Part shown: piece by piece, positions 11,201 to 21,929 of the stretch
Position numbering within the stretch: position 1 is the first letter of the stretch
How the letters are laid out: each line of letters opens with the position of its first letter
Origin: Ailurus styani
Taxonomy: Eukaryota; Chordata; Mammalia; Carnivora; Ailuridae
Direction: 5' to 3'
Length of the DNA: 64,000 nt
NCBI GenBank assembly: GCA_002007465.1
Contig: LNAC01000347.1
Location: 190,135 to 254,134 of the forward strand
Position numbers and translations under genes: made by a program
The notes under the pieces: generated by a model
What the model was told of the DNA's origin: nothing
The model's input: the letters and a program-made list of their open reading frames with translations, nothing else
Databases searched by the model: none

Positions 11201-11829
11201 ATCACTTTCTTAAAAGCTGATTTGTAGCTCTACACGTATAGGTTAATCTTGGGAGCTGGTGGATTCTCTTTTAGGGGACTGGTCCTTAAGCTGTCCTTTT
11301 TATTGTAGTGCGAAACTGTTGGCACTTCATTTTTATAAGGCTGTTCAAGTTCTGCAGAAAAGGAGGTCACCCATTTCCTGCAGCCAGAGTGATGCCCAAA
11401 TGTAGGCCTCATTGCTGATCTTCTGAGGGCAGGGTGGGAAAAAAGGCTGAGGTCCTCATAGTTAATTTGCAGACTTGTATTTAATCAAGCTAATTTCAGC
11501 CTGGTGCTCACTTAAACCTTCCCTTATTCTTTATGTCCCCAAATGGCAAATGTCTCCAATTCCAAAGCCTTGGTTATTCAGTTTCCCAAAAGAAAAAAAT
11601 CTCAGCTTTCATATTGGCTGAGGAGACATTATTATTTCACAAGTGGATTAAGGAAAACAACCCAACTGCCCGGTACTGGGACATTGCACCAGTGCTCTTG
11701 CCTCACTCGAGCCTGGCTTTCCTTAATCCCTGGGGTCTCCAGGCACTAACTAAGCCTGTGGGATAGTTGGCTTTCTTTTTTCTTCCACATTCACCCCCAT
11801 TTAAGTTTTAATGTTCTCCATTTCGTTTT
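11201..11829. other. Unique DNA, no gene seen
   Basis: After the repeated 27 bases there is no recognisable gene or repeat. The overlapping short frames near 11533-11766 are not protein-like. Confidence 0.4.
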
Positions 11830-12026
11830 ATTATTATTTTTTTAGATTTTATTTCTTTATTTGACAGACAGAGAGAGAGAGACAGCGAGAGAGGGACCAC
11901 AAGCAGGGGCAGAGGGAGAAGCAGGCTTCCCACTGAGCAAGGAGCCTGGATGTGGGGCTTGATCGCAGGACCCTGGATCATGACCTGAGCCGAAGGCAGA
12001 CGCCTCATCCACTGAGCCGCCCAGGC
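11830..12026 (-). mobile_element. can-SINE
   Basis: The reverse form runs from 'agattttatttctttatttgacagacagagag' to 'ccactgagccgcccaggc'. The last bases of the head are lost. Confidence 0.92.
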
Positions 12027-12904
12027 TCAGTTCTCCCTGTTCTCTCTAGAGCTCCTGTTCTCCCCTTCCTAAGTTGCTTCCACTGATATCTACGTTGTCT
12101 TTCAAAAAAATCATTGAAATGTCTCTTCTACTGTGTCCTCCTTTCCTCTTTTTGTTGCTGATGATGATAATTTTTGCCCTAATATCGTTTAAAATTTCTT
12201 TACAGTTACTTTAGCAGTGGGATTGGGGAAGGGGGAGATATAAATGCCTGTGACAATGTGCCAGTGTTAGCTAGAAGTTTTAAATAGGCAAATTTTGATG
12301 AGGAGACAGGAAAAAGTACAGAGGATGGGGCATATCCAGAAAGGGGACTCAGCGTGCGCCTACCTAGGGCTGGATATACGAGCACCTTGAAGGCACTGAG
12401 TCCCTGGGTAGAGCCGAGAAAGGTGCAATCCCAGGATTTGCAAGGAGCCTGGAACGCTCAAGGGGCAGTAAATCTGATCGCTTCATAGCTTTGCTGTAGG
12501 TTACCCCTACGTGTGCCAACCGTCATAGTTTTTTTTTAACCAGTCACAATACATTGAATCAACTTCATACTATTTTCTAAAGTAAGCGTGAGGATCAAAG
12601 CGGAATGTTCTTCCTATCCCTCCTCCTGTACAACCTTACCCTCCCCCACCACCTCCTGCTGATTGCCTCTCACTGTTGCAGGGCCTTTAACAGAACTCGG
12701 GATCATTTCATTATTAGCTGAATATATATGTTAGTAGGCCTGCTGTCACACAGACCAGAGCATATTAAAAAAAAAAAAGCAAGAAAACTCACCGTCATGG
12801 AAAGTGGTCATATTAAGTCATAAGATTAGAAGGACCTTACGGCGTTGCCCAGCTTATATTTCTGTGCTTCGGGGTGAAGTGATGCTGTACTTAGGTAGTG
12901 ACTT
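12027..12904. other. Unique DNA, no gene seen
   Basis: No gene, structured RNA or repeat is recognised apart from short A-runs (about 12766). Confidence 0.4.
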
Positions 12905-13115
12905 TATTTTTTTTTTTAATATTTTATTTATTTATTTATTTGATAGAGCAAGACAGCAAGAAAGGGAACAGGAGCCAGGGGGATGTGGGAGAGGGAGAAG
13001 CAGGCTTCCCGGCGAGCAAGGAGCCTGATGCCGATGCGGGGCTCGATCCCAGGTCCCTCGGACCCTGATCTGAGCCGAAGCCAGACGCTTAATGACTGAG
13101 CCACCCAGGCACCCC
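12905..13115 (-). mobile_element. can-SINE
   Basis: The reverse form has 'aatattttatttatttatttatttgatagag' at the tail side and 'gactgagccacccaggcacccc' at the head side. It contains an extra 'gccgatgcc' repeat near 13029. Confidence 0.93.
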
Positions 13116-13499
13116 TCAGCCTGACTGTCTTATAAAATTGTTGTCAAATCATGTGTGATCATTCAGATCCAAATGTTTCCCTGACTGTACACTACACTGA
13201 TATATTCAAGGATAAGTTCATGGAATTTGCCAGAAACTTTGCTACCTTTTCTGTGGAATGCGACATTAAATGCAGTACATTCCATGATCTTATGACACTT
13301 AGAATTTAGTAACAGTTCTTTAGAGAAGAGGGAAAAACAACAAAGACAAAAATCTGGCTTTTTTTTTCTTTTAGTACTGGAATTTACATCTCAACTCTGA
13401 AATAATTCCGTGCATATTTTTCTGATCCATGTCTGTTTCCATTGGTTCTATTCTGCTTTCTTCTTTGTCTGCGTTGAGCTTCTCCAGCCTTTAAACAAA

Positions 13500-13940
13500 G
13501 GCTGGGAAAGCTTCAGTGTGGCAGAAATGACCCAGATGTCCATTGGTAGATAAATGTATAAACACAACGTGGTATATGCACAGAATAGAATAGGATGCAG
13601 CCTTAAAAAGGAAAGAGATTCTGACACCTGCTACAGCATGAACCCAGAGGACAGGATGCTAAGTGAAATAAGCCAGGCACAAAAAGATGAATGCTGCATG
13701 ATTCCACTTGTCCAATTTATCATAGAGACAGAAAGTAGGATGGTGCTTGCCAGGCCAGGAAGGGAAGGGAGTTATTATTTAATGGGTGTATTTTCAGGTT
13801 TTCAAGATCATAAAGAGTTTTGGAGTTGGATGGTGGTGATGGTTGCACAACAATGTGAATGTATTTAGTGCCACTGACCTGTACTTAAATGGTTAAAATA
13901 GTAAATTTTATGTTATGTACATTTAGTCACAGTTAAAAAA
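13500..13940 (+). mobile_element. L1 3'-end fragment
   Basis: It contains the L1 ORF2 C-terminal and 3' UTR signature 'gatgtccattggtagataaatg', 'ggatgctaagtgaaataagcc' and 'gttgcacaacaatgtgaatgta..cactgacctgtact'. It ends in 'atgttatgtacatttagtcacagttaaaaa'. A young SINE has landed at its A-rich end. The 104-codon open frame at 13554-13868 is decayed L1 sequence, not a gene. Confidence 0.85.
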
Positions 13941-13950
13941 TTAGGAAAAA

Positions 13951-14152
13951 GGGCGCCTGGGTGGCTCAGTGGGTTAAAGCCTCTGCTTTCGGCTCAGGTC
14001 ATGATCTCAGGGTCCTGGGATCGAGGCCCGCATCGGGCTCCCTGCTTGGGCGGGGAGCCTGCTTCCCCCCTTCTCTCTCTGCCTGCCTCTCTGCCTCCTT
14101 GTGATCTCTCTCCCTCTGTGAAATAAATAAATAAAATCTTTAAAAAAAAAAA
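13951..14152 (+). mobile_element. can-SINE, mustelid-type ('cctcc..ccctctgtgaaa' variant)
   Basis: A full-length copy with the same diagnostic variants as the copies at 8049 and 15796. The target-site duplication 'aaaaaattaggaaaa' lies on both sides, formed from the A-rich 3' end of the L1 just upstream. Confidence 0.97.
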
Positions 14153-14229
14153 TTAGGAAAAGTAAAGCAGCTTAAGTGCATGATAGACATGTCCAGAAAT
14201 AAAAGCAGGTATGCATGGTTCTCTAGAAT

Positions 14230-14424
14230 ATTTTTTTGTGTGATTTTATTTATTTGACAGAGAGAGCAAGAGAAAGCACAAGCAGGGGGAGTGTCAGGCA
14301 AAGGGAGAGAGAGAAGCAGGCTTCCCGCTGAGCAGGGAGGCCAAGACAGAGCTCATCCCAGGACCCTGGGATCCTGACCTAAGCTGAAGGCAGATGCTCA
14401 ACCGACTGAGCCACCCTGGTGCCC
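14230..14424 (-). mobile_element. can-SINE
   Basis: The reverse form is bracketed by the exact duplication 'ggttctctagaat' (14217-14229 and about 14425-14437). Confidence 0.95.
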
Positions 14425-14507
14425 CGGTTCTCTAGAATCTTATGTGTCTGCAGTACAGTAGTAGGTGTTCAGTACACTTCTGGGGCTTGTGGAATTGCTC
14501 TGATCTC

Positions 14508-14517
14508 TTTTTAAGAT

Positions 14518-14548
<31 letters not shown>

Positions 14549-14722
14549 TTTGAGACAGAGCATGGAGGTGGGGAAGAGCAGAAGGAGAGAGAACCTCAAG
14601 CAGACTCCCTGCTGAGCTAGGAGCCCCACGTGGGGACTCCATCTCACAACCCTGAGATCATGACCTGATCTGAGCTGAAATCAAGAGTCAGACACTCAAC
14701 CCATGAGCCTCCCAGGTACCCC
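14508..14722 (-). mobile_element. can-SINE with expanded (ATTT)n tail
   Basis: The tail side is an (attt) run of about ten units at 14517-14552. The head ends at 'catgagcctcccaggtacccc'. The body is diverged ('tgatctgagctgaaatcaagagtcagac'), an older subfamily. Confidence 0.93.
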
Positions 14723-15024
14723 TCAAGTGATTTCAATGAATTGTTCTCATGCTTAGGTATTCTGAATGAAGTTTGAAGAAATTTCCAGAAAGATGAGTGA
14801 AATAGGTTTCAATAAATATCAAGTTCCAAATATTACTCTGGAGAAAAAGGAAGAATTATAGGAACAATCAAAAGGAGAGTCCATTTCAGCTGTGTTATAT
14901 TCCTTCCAAATGACTAGAAATGACTAGAATTTTTGGTAAATGACAGGCCTTCCAGTAGCAGGGACCTTGGGCAATCATCTGGTCCAGACCAGGCCTTCAG
15001 GCAGGTAAGATATCATCATCCCAT

Positions 15025-15145
15025 TTTGCAGATGAGGCAATCCCGGTGACCAGAGAGGTAGAGAAACTCTGCTCAGGTCACAAAACGAGGGAAGGAATGG
15101 CGTCTCGAGCTCAGGGCTCCTGCCTGCTAGGCCTGTGCTTGTTTC
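15025..15145 (-). repeat. MIR
   Basis: The reverse MIR core 'cattttgcagatgaggcaat', 'gagaggtagagaaactctgctcaggtcaca' and the following 'gctcagggctcc' segment keep the MIR order. Confidence 0.75.
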
Positions 15146-15512
15146 TGCTCTCACATCTCACACTACCTTCTCTAACTCCTCTGGATCTCCACTGTTTCTA
15201 CCACGTTCTAGAGTTACTATATTAGCCATCCTCCTTATTGTGTGTAAAGTCTCCGAGTGTCCCAGGCTGCTGCTCTGGGAAAAGGCGGGCGGTTAAAAAG
15301 CTTTTCAGAGTTGATATGATGGGTATCTGGAATTGAGTTCCAGATTCAGACTGTAAAGACAGGAATCCATGTGATGGTGGATGAATTGGTTGACCTCTGT
15401 GACTCTCAGATTCCTCATCTGTTTAAAAACATGCCTGATTCAAAGTGTTTTTGTGAGTCAGTGAGATTTGTTTGGGAAGGTATTTTGTATGATATAAAGA
15501 AAGTGGTTTTTA

Positions 15513-15718
15513 GGGGTGCCTGGGTGGCTCAGTCAGTTGAACGTCCAGTTCTTGCTTTTGGCTCAGGTCATGGTCTCAGTGTCCTGAGATGGAGCTCCTC
15601 GAGTCTGTGCTCAGTGGGGAGTCTGCTTGAGATTCTCTCTCTCTCTCTGCCTCTCCCCCTCCCCCACCTCTGCCCAGCTCTCGCTCTCTCTCTCTCTCTC
15701 AAATAAATAAATAAATCT
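15513..15718 (+). mobile_element. can-SINE, older caniform type
   Basis: It runs from 'ggggtgcctgggtggctcagtcagttgaacgtcc' to 'ctcaaataaataaataaatc'. Its A-rich end has grown into the (GGAA)n tract that follows. Confidence 0.93.
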
Positions 15719-15790
15719 GGGAAGGAAGGAAGGAAGGAAGGGAGGGAGGGAGGGAGGGAGGGAAAACAAAGCAAAGAAAAGAAAAGAAAA
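15719..15790 (+). repeat. (GGAA)n/(GGGA)n microsatellite
   Basis: Tandem ggaa units pass into ggga units and then 'gaaaagaaaa'. It sits between two SINEs and probably arose from the tail of the first. It is likely length-polymorphic. Confidence 0.95.
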
Positions 15791-15795
15791 TGGTT

Positions 15796-15994
15796 GGGCG
15801 CCTGGGTGGCTCAGTGGGTTAAAGCCTCTGCTTTTGGCTCAGGTCATGATCTCCGGGTCCTGGGATCGAGGCCCGCATCGGGCTCTCTGCTCGGCAGGGA
15901 GCCTGCTCCCCCCGTCTCTCTGCCTGCCTCTCTGCCTCCTTGTGATCTCTCTCCCTCTGTGAAATAAATAAATAAAATCTTTAAAAAAAAAAAA
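15796..15994 (+). mobile_element. can-SINE, mustelid-type ('cctcc..ccctctgtgaaa' variant)
   Basis: A full-length copy bracketed by 'aagaaaatggtt'. It lies directly downstream of the older SINE at 15513 and the purine microsatellite. Confidence 0.97.
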
Positions 15995-16004
15995 GAAAAT
16001 GGTT

Positions 16005-16390
16005 TTTAAAGTACGGTCCAGTGAGTCTTGGGGGTGCCCCAGACCCTTACAGTAGGTTTACAAAATTAATCATGAATATATTAAAATGTTATTTACCTTT
16101 CTTCACTATAAATCTCTCACACATGTGCGGTGAGGTTCACAGAGCCAGCATGACATCCACATGTAACAGATTAAATGCAGAAGCAGATATGAGATGTCCC
16201 ATTGCTATTAGCTTAGATCTTAGAGATTGGCAAAAAAATGTTACTGTGGCTCATTCTATGAATTTTTGTTTTGAAGATATTTTTTATAAAAGTGGTACTT
16301 ACGTTAAAATGAATTGGGTTATTACTATTATTTTACATCAGTTAATATTTCAAAAAATTTTCAGTTCCATGCCAGAGGGGACAGAAAGTT
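16005..16390. mobile_element. hAT (Charlie/MER1-group) DNA transposon fossil
   Basis: Blocks such as 'atgaatatattaaaatgttatttacctttcttcact', 'agattaaatgcagaagcagatatgaga' and 'gttattactattattttacatcagttaatattt' follow the order of a well-known mammalian hAT element. The 129-codon open frame here does not resemble a transposase and is treated as chance. Confidence 0.7.
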
Positions 16391-16589
16391 CTGGACAACA
16401 GTTTCCTTAAAAATGGTGAAGTTAGGATGCAGGAGGAAGTTGACACTAGAAAGGACTGATGTGTCCTATGATTGACTCTGTCCTGAAGGGAATGCCTTCA
16501 AGATCACTGTTCGCTAGTTGATATTCCTCCTTTGACCAAGATCAGATTACTGATGCCAAGAGATTGGTTACTTCATGATCTTACAAAGA

Positions 16590-16725
16590 TTGAGTTACTT
16601 AACCCTGGTGTACCTCAGTTTCTCATACTAATATAACTTAATAATACTGTATTTCATGAGGCAGTTGTGAGGATTAAGTGTTTAGAACAGGGCCTGACAT
16701 ACAATAAAGGTTAAATACATGACTT
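16590..16725 (+). repeat. MIR
   Basis: 'gagttacttaaccctggtgtacctcagtttctcat' through 'gaggattaagtgtttagaacagggcctgacatacaataaa' matches the MIR core and 3' end. Confidence 0.85.
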
Positions 16726-17243
16726 AGTTCACAGTAGAGGGACCAGACAGTGGGTGGAGCTAGGGCCTGGACTATCTGTCGAGCTGAGGGAGGCCGGGGG
16801 AGGATAGACAAGACTTACAGACGCTGGAAAAGTTTGTTCCTCTAGTGTAGCGAGGTGTCTGAAGGCCACGAATTGGAAACCACAGGTGGTAGTCCATCTA
16901 GGCAAGTACCTTAGCACTGAAGGTCTGGCATACTTGTCCAGAAGCAGGAGTACGATGCCACCCTCTTCCCAGCATTCTCGAGACATTTGGAAATACAGGG
17001 GCAAGAGGTTAGGATTGACACTGACGTGATGTGTTTCCGGCCATTAGTGTCTGGGGAAAGAGCATGTTCATGGGACAGTCATATACAGAGAAGAACTCCC
17101 TTTCCTAAAATGTGTAAAGCACCACCACTGATGTAACAAACTAGAGCGACCTCAGTAGGGAGGCCTCAGAGCAGAGGGACTGAGAAATCCAAGCTTCGGT
17201 GGTTGAGGTCAGTCACCAAGCAGTAGGGCCTCTGGGCACCTGG
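16726..17243. other. Unique DNA, no gene seen
   Basis: No splice-bounded exon or repeat is recognised. Confidence 0.4.
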
Positions 17244-17436
17244 CTTTTTGAAGAAGACAGAGGGAGACTCTGTGGGGACAGGGGGAGGGTGTGCACACAC
17301 GCAAGCTGGGTAGGGGGTCAGAGGGAGAGGGACAAGCAGACTCCCCACTTAGCAGGGAGCCGGGTTCCCCTGAAATCATGACCTGAGCCCAAGCGAAGAG
17401 TCGGACACTTAACTGACTGAGCCATCCAGGCACCCC
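17244..17436 (-). mobile_element. can-SINE, old, without the usual tail
   Basis: The reverse form lacks the 'aagattttattt' tail block but keeps 'gggagagggacaagcagactcccca' and 'taactgactgagccatccaggcaccc'. It is flanked by 'ctgggcacctg' on both sides (about 17232 and 17437). Confidence 0.85.
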
Positions 17437-17594
17437 TGGGCACCTGTCTTTTAGGGCAGGATTCTTGTCTTCAGGAAGGAGGCAGAGATGGAAAAGAGCC
17501 ATGGGGAGCTCTGAGTACATAGGAGCAGAGACAAAGACTCCAGACACTGAATAGCACTGGGCAGGTCACGCAGGACCCCAGCCAGCAGGCTTGT

Positions 17595-17800
17595 CTGCGT
17601 TCTGCCTCAGCTCTGCTACCTATGTGCTTGTGAGGTACGGTGTCTTTTGTGTGTGTGTGTGTGAGTTACCATTTCTGTCAGCCTTGATTAACTCCTCTGT
17701 ACAGAGGGTGTACTAAGGATACCATCCACCACATAAGGGTGCTGTGAGGACAGAGTTTTCAGCATAGCACCTGACACGCTGTAAGTGTTTGGTCAAGGGA
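17595..17800 (+). repeat. MIR with internal (GT)n
   Basis: The MIR order is kept ('ctcagctctgctacctatgtgc', 'ggtgctgtgaggacag', 'catagcacctgacacgctgtaagtgtt'), with a short (gt)n tract at 17649-17664 in place of part of the core. Confidence 0.75.
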
Positions 17801-18834
17801 AGTGGCCGTCATTATTGTTGTCATCAGTAGCAATGACGGAGACCCAGCGAGGATAGTTGGGGCTTTACGAAAGTGTTAACCAGTGTGGGACATGAGGTCA
17901 CAGCTCAGTCAGAGTGTGGAGACAGCTCCTCAGTCCCTTGCTGTGTCCGAGTGGGGTCAGTGGTTGGGATGAAGGTGGATGTGATGTTGCAGCTGGGCTC
18001 CAGAAGATTGTTGTGTGAGGAGAACGGCAGTGGAAGATACCAGCTCCTCCACAGAGGAACCAGCAGCTTAGCCGGGGAGCCAGGACTAACACTCAGGAAT
18101 AGTTAAAGGAATAGCATGTTCATGTACTCTTACAATTATGCAAAGCAGCATCTGGGTTCGATGATGCATTGTAGAGGAAAACAAAAGTCTGAAAGGATGT
18201 GACCAAATGTTAAGGGTGGGACTCTCCAGGAGATGAGAACACAAAATTTTTTTAAAAGATTATGAATTTATCCTGTGATTAGAACAAATGTTAGTCCTAA
18301 GGGATCAAAGACAGCCTATAATTCAGTTAAGAGTTCTGGAATACCACAGAAATGAGAAATGACTTGTTCTAGACTAGTGCGGGAAGATCCACGAGAAGGT
18401 GGCATTTGGGGGGGTTCCTGATGGATGGGTAGGGTTTAGACATGGGTGGGGGCAGGCACTCTAGAGAGGAGACCTGAGCAAGTGGATAATCATGATGGGT
18501 GTGCCAATTACCAATTTATTTCCTCTCAGGTCTAAAATCCATTTTGGCCCTGCTTTGTGATTCTGGAGCTGGACCGTGTAGACCTTTCTCTCTTGCCAGT
18601 TGGCATAGGGCTTGGCTCTGTCCTGCTACAGTGTGTCTGGGGATGAAAAGAACCCCCTGATCAAGGAGGGACTACAAAGAGCAGATCAAGATTAGTCAGA
18701 TAAAGCACAAGAAAATTTTTTCAGGGTCTCAGTGTCTAGGAGAAAGAGAAATTGATTCATGAACCAAAAAACTAGTAAGAAATCTTAACATTGCCAAAGA
18801 TAGCCTAGCAACTGCCTGACAGAGCTGTGAGGCT
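17801..18834. other. Unique upstream flank
   Basis: No gene or repeat is recognised. This stretch and the one at 19817-21087 are the most repeat-poor DNA directly upstream of GCM1, so promoter or enhancer elements could lie here; none can be shown from sequence alone. Confidence 0.35.
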
Positions 18835-19285
18835 TCCCCAGGCTTTTGCCCTCTGGACTGCTCATCCCTTCTCTGCAGCCTCTCTCCCATGGTCAGGACC
18901 CTCCTGACGGGTGCCTACTTCTCCGAATGCTGAGCACACCACACTTTTCACACTACTTTATCTTTGCCCATGGTATCGTCGCTGCCTGGAACACCGTCTT
19001 CCCTTCTTTGATGCCTTGACAAATACCGTTTGTCCTTCAAGAGGCTGATCAGGCATCACGATGAACATCACAGTGGTGAAAGAAGTTTTCCTGGATTATC
19101 TTCCCTCCAGCTTCATACCTTCGCCTGCCACATTCCTTCTAGACTGCCTCGATTCCATGCATTAAGTTATCTTAGGCTTATTTAGTGTCTTTGTTCATCT
19201 TTTCCACTACAAAACTTCATGCTTTAATTCTCCCTTAAATCTCCAGAGCCTAGCAGACAGCCTGGAACACAGCCAGTGGACTGAA
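18835..19285 (+). repeat. L2 3' end
   Basis: It keeps L2 order: 'gcctggaacaccgtcttccc', 'aataccgtttgtccttcaagaggctgatcaggcatcac', 'aagttttcctggattatct', then 'tctccagagcctagcagacagcctggaacacagccagtgg'. The sequence is highly decayed. Confidence 0.75.
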
Positions 19286-19603
19286 CTGACTTGGGAGGAT
19301 GGTATTGTTTGAGGGGATTGAACACTCAGAATTAGTGTGTGTGTGTTGGGGGGCATCATTTGTAGGTGTAGAATAGCATTTTAGAGTATTTCTGGTTTAG
19401 GAATGTTGGCCATCCAATATCTATTCCAGTAGGTTCCATCAGCATGGTATTTCTTTACCTCTGTCTGTGTCTCTGTTCTCTCTCATAGACAGGCAGGGTA
19501 AGTGATAAGAGAATTAGAATCTACTGTTAAATTAGTCTGCTTTGGGCTCAGCCTATGAAATTGTGAGCAGGAAAACACCTATACTTCCTCATGAAGTTTT
19601 GTT

Positions 19604-19816
19604 TTGTTGGTTTTTTGGTGGGTTTTTTTAAAGATATTTATTTGTTTATTTGTTTGTTTGTTTGTTTGACAGAGAATACAAGCAGGGGGAGTGGGAGAGG
19701 GAGAAGCAAACTTCCTGCTGAGCAGGGAGCCCAATGCAGGGCTCAATCCCAGGACCTTGGGACCAGGACCTGAGCCGAAGGCAGATGTTTAACGATTGAG
19801 CCACCCAGGCACCCCC
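19604..19816 (-). mobile_element. can-SINE with (GTTT)n tail
   Basis: The tail side reads 'aaagatatttatttgtttatttgtttg', an interrupted (attt/gttt) run. The head ends 'gattgagccacccaggcaccc'. The target-site duplication 'cctcatgaagtt' lies at 19588 and 19817. Confidence 0.95.
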
Positions 19817-21087
19817 CTCATGAAGTTCTTTTTTCAGTGTCCTTTTCAGTTACGTTAACATCCCCTCTTAACATGGGGGGAAAGTTCAGAAGTGAACAAT
19901 AGAGTATCCCTCACATTGCTGGCATTCTGGGGACAACTGGGCTGGTTCAGTGACTCCTTGGATCACTCTTCCTAGCCCAAGCTCTTTTCGCCTATCCCAT
20001 GCTCAGAGCATCTAGATTTTGATTGGACTTTTGCCAGAGCTCATTAGCATAGTGTACCTTGACCTGGATTAGTGAACTGCAGCTTCTTCGGAGAAAATGA
20101 CCAGAACCTGCTGGGACCTGAACCAGAGATGAGATTTTTATGACACAATATTGTCTGCATCTCCATAAGAAGTCAGAAGGTAAGGAAGCCAGAAATCCCG
20201 AGGAGAAGCCAATGTAAGGAATATGCTAATAGTGACCCCATTCCTACAGGATTTTGGTTCTACTTGGTTCTTTGTAGAAATGATGAAATTTGAATACATT
20301 TTGGCCCAAGTTGCTTAAAAAAAAGGCGGAGTCTTTACAAGTTAAGTTTTTTAATTCTGGTGGAAAACTGAGTTATTTTCGAAGGGCTGCAAACAATCTT
20401 TCCTTTCCTATGCTTTGTTCTTAACTTTCAGGGAAGTACTAAATTAACGTTTTTTTCATTTGGCAACAGTTTATAGCCGAGAAAATAAAAAATGAAATCT
20501 TTGTGCAGCAAGACTTTTTTATTCCCCACCCCTTAATTTAAAAATGAAAGAACTCTGTCTATGTCGCTTAAAACAATGCTTAGGAAATTTTGAGATGTGA
20601 CTCTTGTTATTCAAGGTCTTCTTTAAAAAAAAAAAAAGATGAGTCTGTCCCCATTGCTGTAACAAGTTTTAGACCATCTGAGTTACTGTTGTTAATGCTA
20701 TTAACATAAAACTGTTGCCGTCAGGTCATCACGTGATCCCTGTGTCTCATAGACTTGGAATCAAAATCTGAATTCAAGTTAGTCTATAGCAGCATTTCTT
20801 CAGCAACTCAGTGTTTATTTTCCAAGCATAGAATTTGATTTAGAACCCCTGGGGATTTAACCTTGCATGGCAGTGTTCGAAACAAGGGTGATGGACTTCA
20901 TGCTCTTTGAATCTTTGACCACTAGGTTGTAGGTGGGTGTGGTAGGGGGGCTGAAGGGTGACGGGACTCCTATCACCTCGTTATCTAAGGGTCATACATT
21001 CAGGTCAGCAGTCTTCTGTATTCATATACTTGTCCTCAGATCTCAGTGACTGACAAGTATTAGGGTTATATAAAGTTAAGCAGCTAA
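19817..21087. other. Repeat-free stretch upstream of GCM1 exon 2; candidate first-exon region
   Basis: This 1.3 kb is free of recognisable repeats, in contrast to its surroundings. It contains an inverted CCAAT box (near 20019, 'gattgg') and a good splice donor 'cagaag|gtaagg' at 20179/20180. The non-coding first exon of GCM1 might lie here, but that is inference; human gene length would allow it to lie several kb further upstream. Confidence 0.3.
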
Positions 21088-21243
21088 GGGCGTCTGGGTG
21101 GCTCAGGTCATGATCTCAGGGTCCTGGGATCAAGGCCCGCATCGGGCTCTCTGCTCAGCAGGGAGCCTGCTTCCTCCTCTCTCTGCCTGCTTGTGATCTC
21201 TCTCTCTGTGTCAAATAAATAAATAAAATCTTAAAAAAAAAAA
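21088..21243 (+). mobile_element. can-SINE, mustelid-type, with internal deletion
   Basis: The target-site duplication 'aagttaagcagctaaggg' (21073-21090 and, with one mismatch, about 21242-21258) shows a young insertion. The copy lacks the block between the two 'ggctcag' motifs of the SINE: it reads 'ggtggctcaggtcatgatc'. It lies 545 bases upstream of the GCM1 exon at 21789. Confidence 0.96.
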
Positions 21244-21788
21244 GTTAAGCAACTAAGGGACGGGTTTGAGAGGGAGTCTGATTTGAGGCTATCCATTGAT
21301 AATATTTGAAGATACAAAGGACACACTGGTTTATTGAGGAGATAAAAATTCATCTTTGTGACAATTTAGATTTTAAAAATACTTCTAGATACATTCGGTT
21401 ATAATGTTTCCCACTTGTAACTTGAACCACACGTTAGCTAACGTACAAAGATATAGCCATGAAAACAGCTCCAAGCCAGCTCTCCCTCTTCCCTCAAGGT
21501 ACATAGAGGATAGTGTTTTAACCATTGGCTGCAGGTGACAATGGTTCCCATTCTGGTTTTCCCAACCCGGGCCTAGCAGGGAGAAAGGCAGCCCCAACCC
21601 AATGATCATGGTGCTTCTGACACCCCACGGTCAAGCTTTATTGCCACAAGATCACTAATGACTTCTACACTGTGTTTTTATTTTGTATGTTGGTGCCTGC
21701 AAAAATGTCAATGAAACAGGTTTTTCTGGCAGGCGAGTACTGATTTTTATCTCTTTAACGGTCAGTATTACTATCACTTATTTTTTAG
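21244..21788. other. GCM1 intron 1, 3' end
   Basis: Unique sequence ending in the acceptor 'cttattttttag' at 21777-21788. No repeat is recognised. Confidence 0.5.
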
Positions 21789-21929
21789 CGTCAGAAAACA
21801 GTCTCCAGGTCTAAGCTGCTGAGTCAAGAGTGGATTGATCCAACTGTTGGAAACGCCTTTGAGAGGAAAATTCCCCACCACTTCTTTGGGAAATTGGATA
21901 GACAGAAACCTATGGGTGACCTGACTGTC
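21789..21929 (+). other. GCM1: GCM1 5' UTR part of the first coding exon
   Basis: The stretch follows the T-rich acceptor ending in AG at 21787-21788 and runs into the start codon at 21930. In the GCM1 frame there is no stop anywhere in these 141 bases. An additional in-frame ATG lies at 21912, six codons before the expected start. The exon start is inferred from the acceptor and not confirmed by a transcript. Confidence 0.7.

Noticed and set aside
13554..13868. 104-codon plus-strand frame as a small gene
   Set aside because: It lies fully in an L1 3' fragment.
16021..16410. 129-codon frame at 16021 as a transposase
   Set aside because: The DNA matches a non-autonomous hAT fossil, and the translation lacks any transposase feature.
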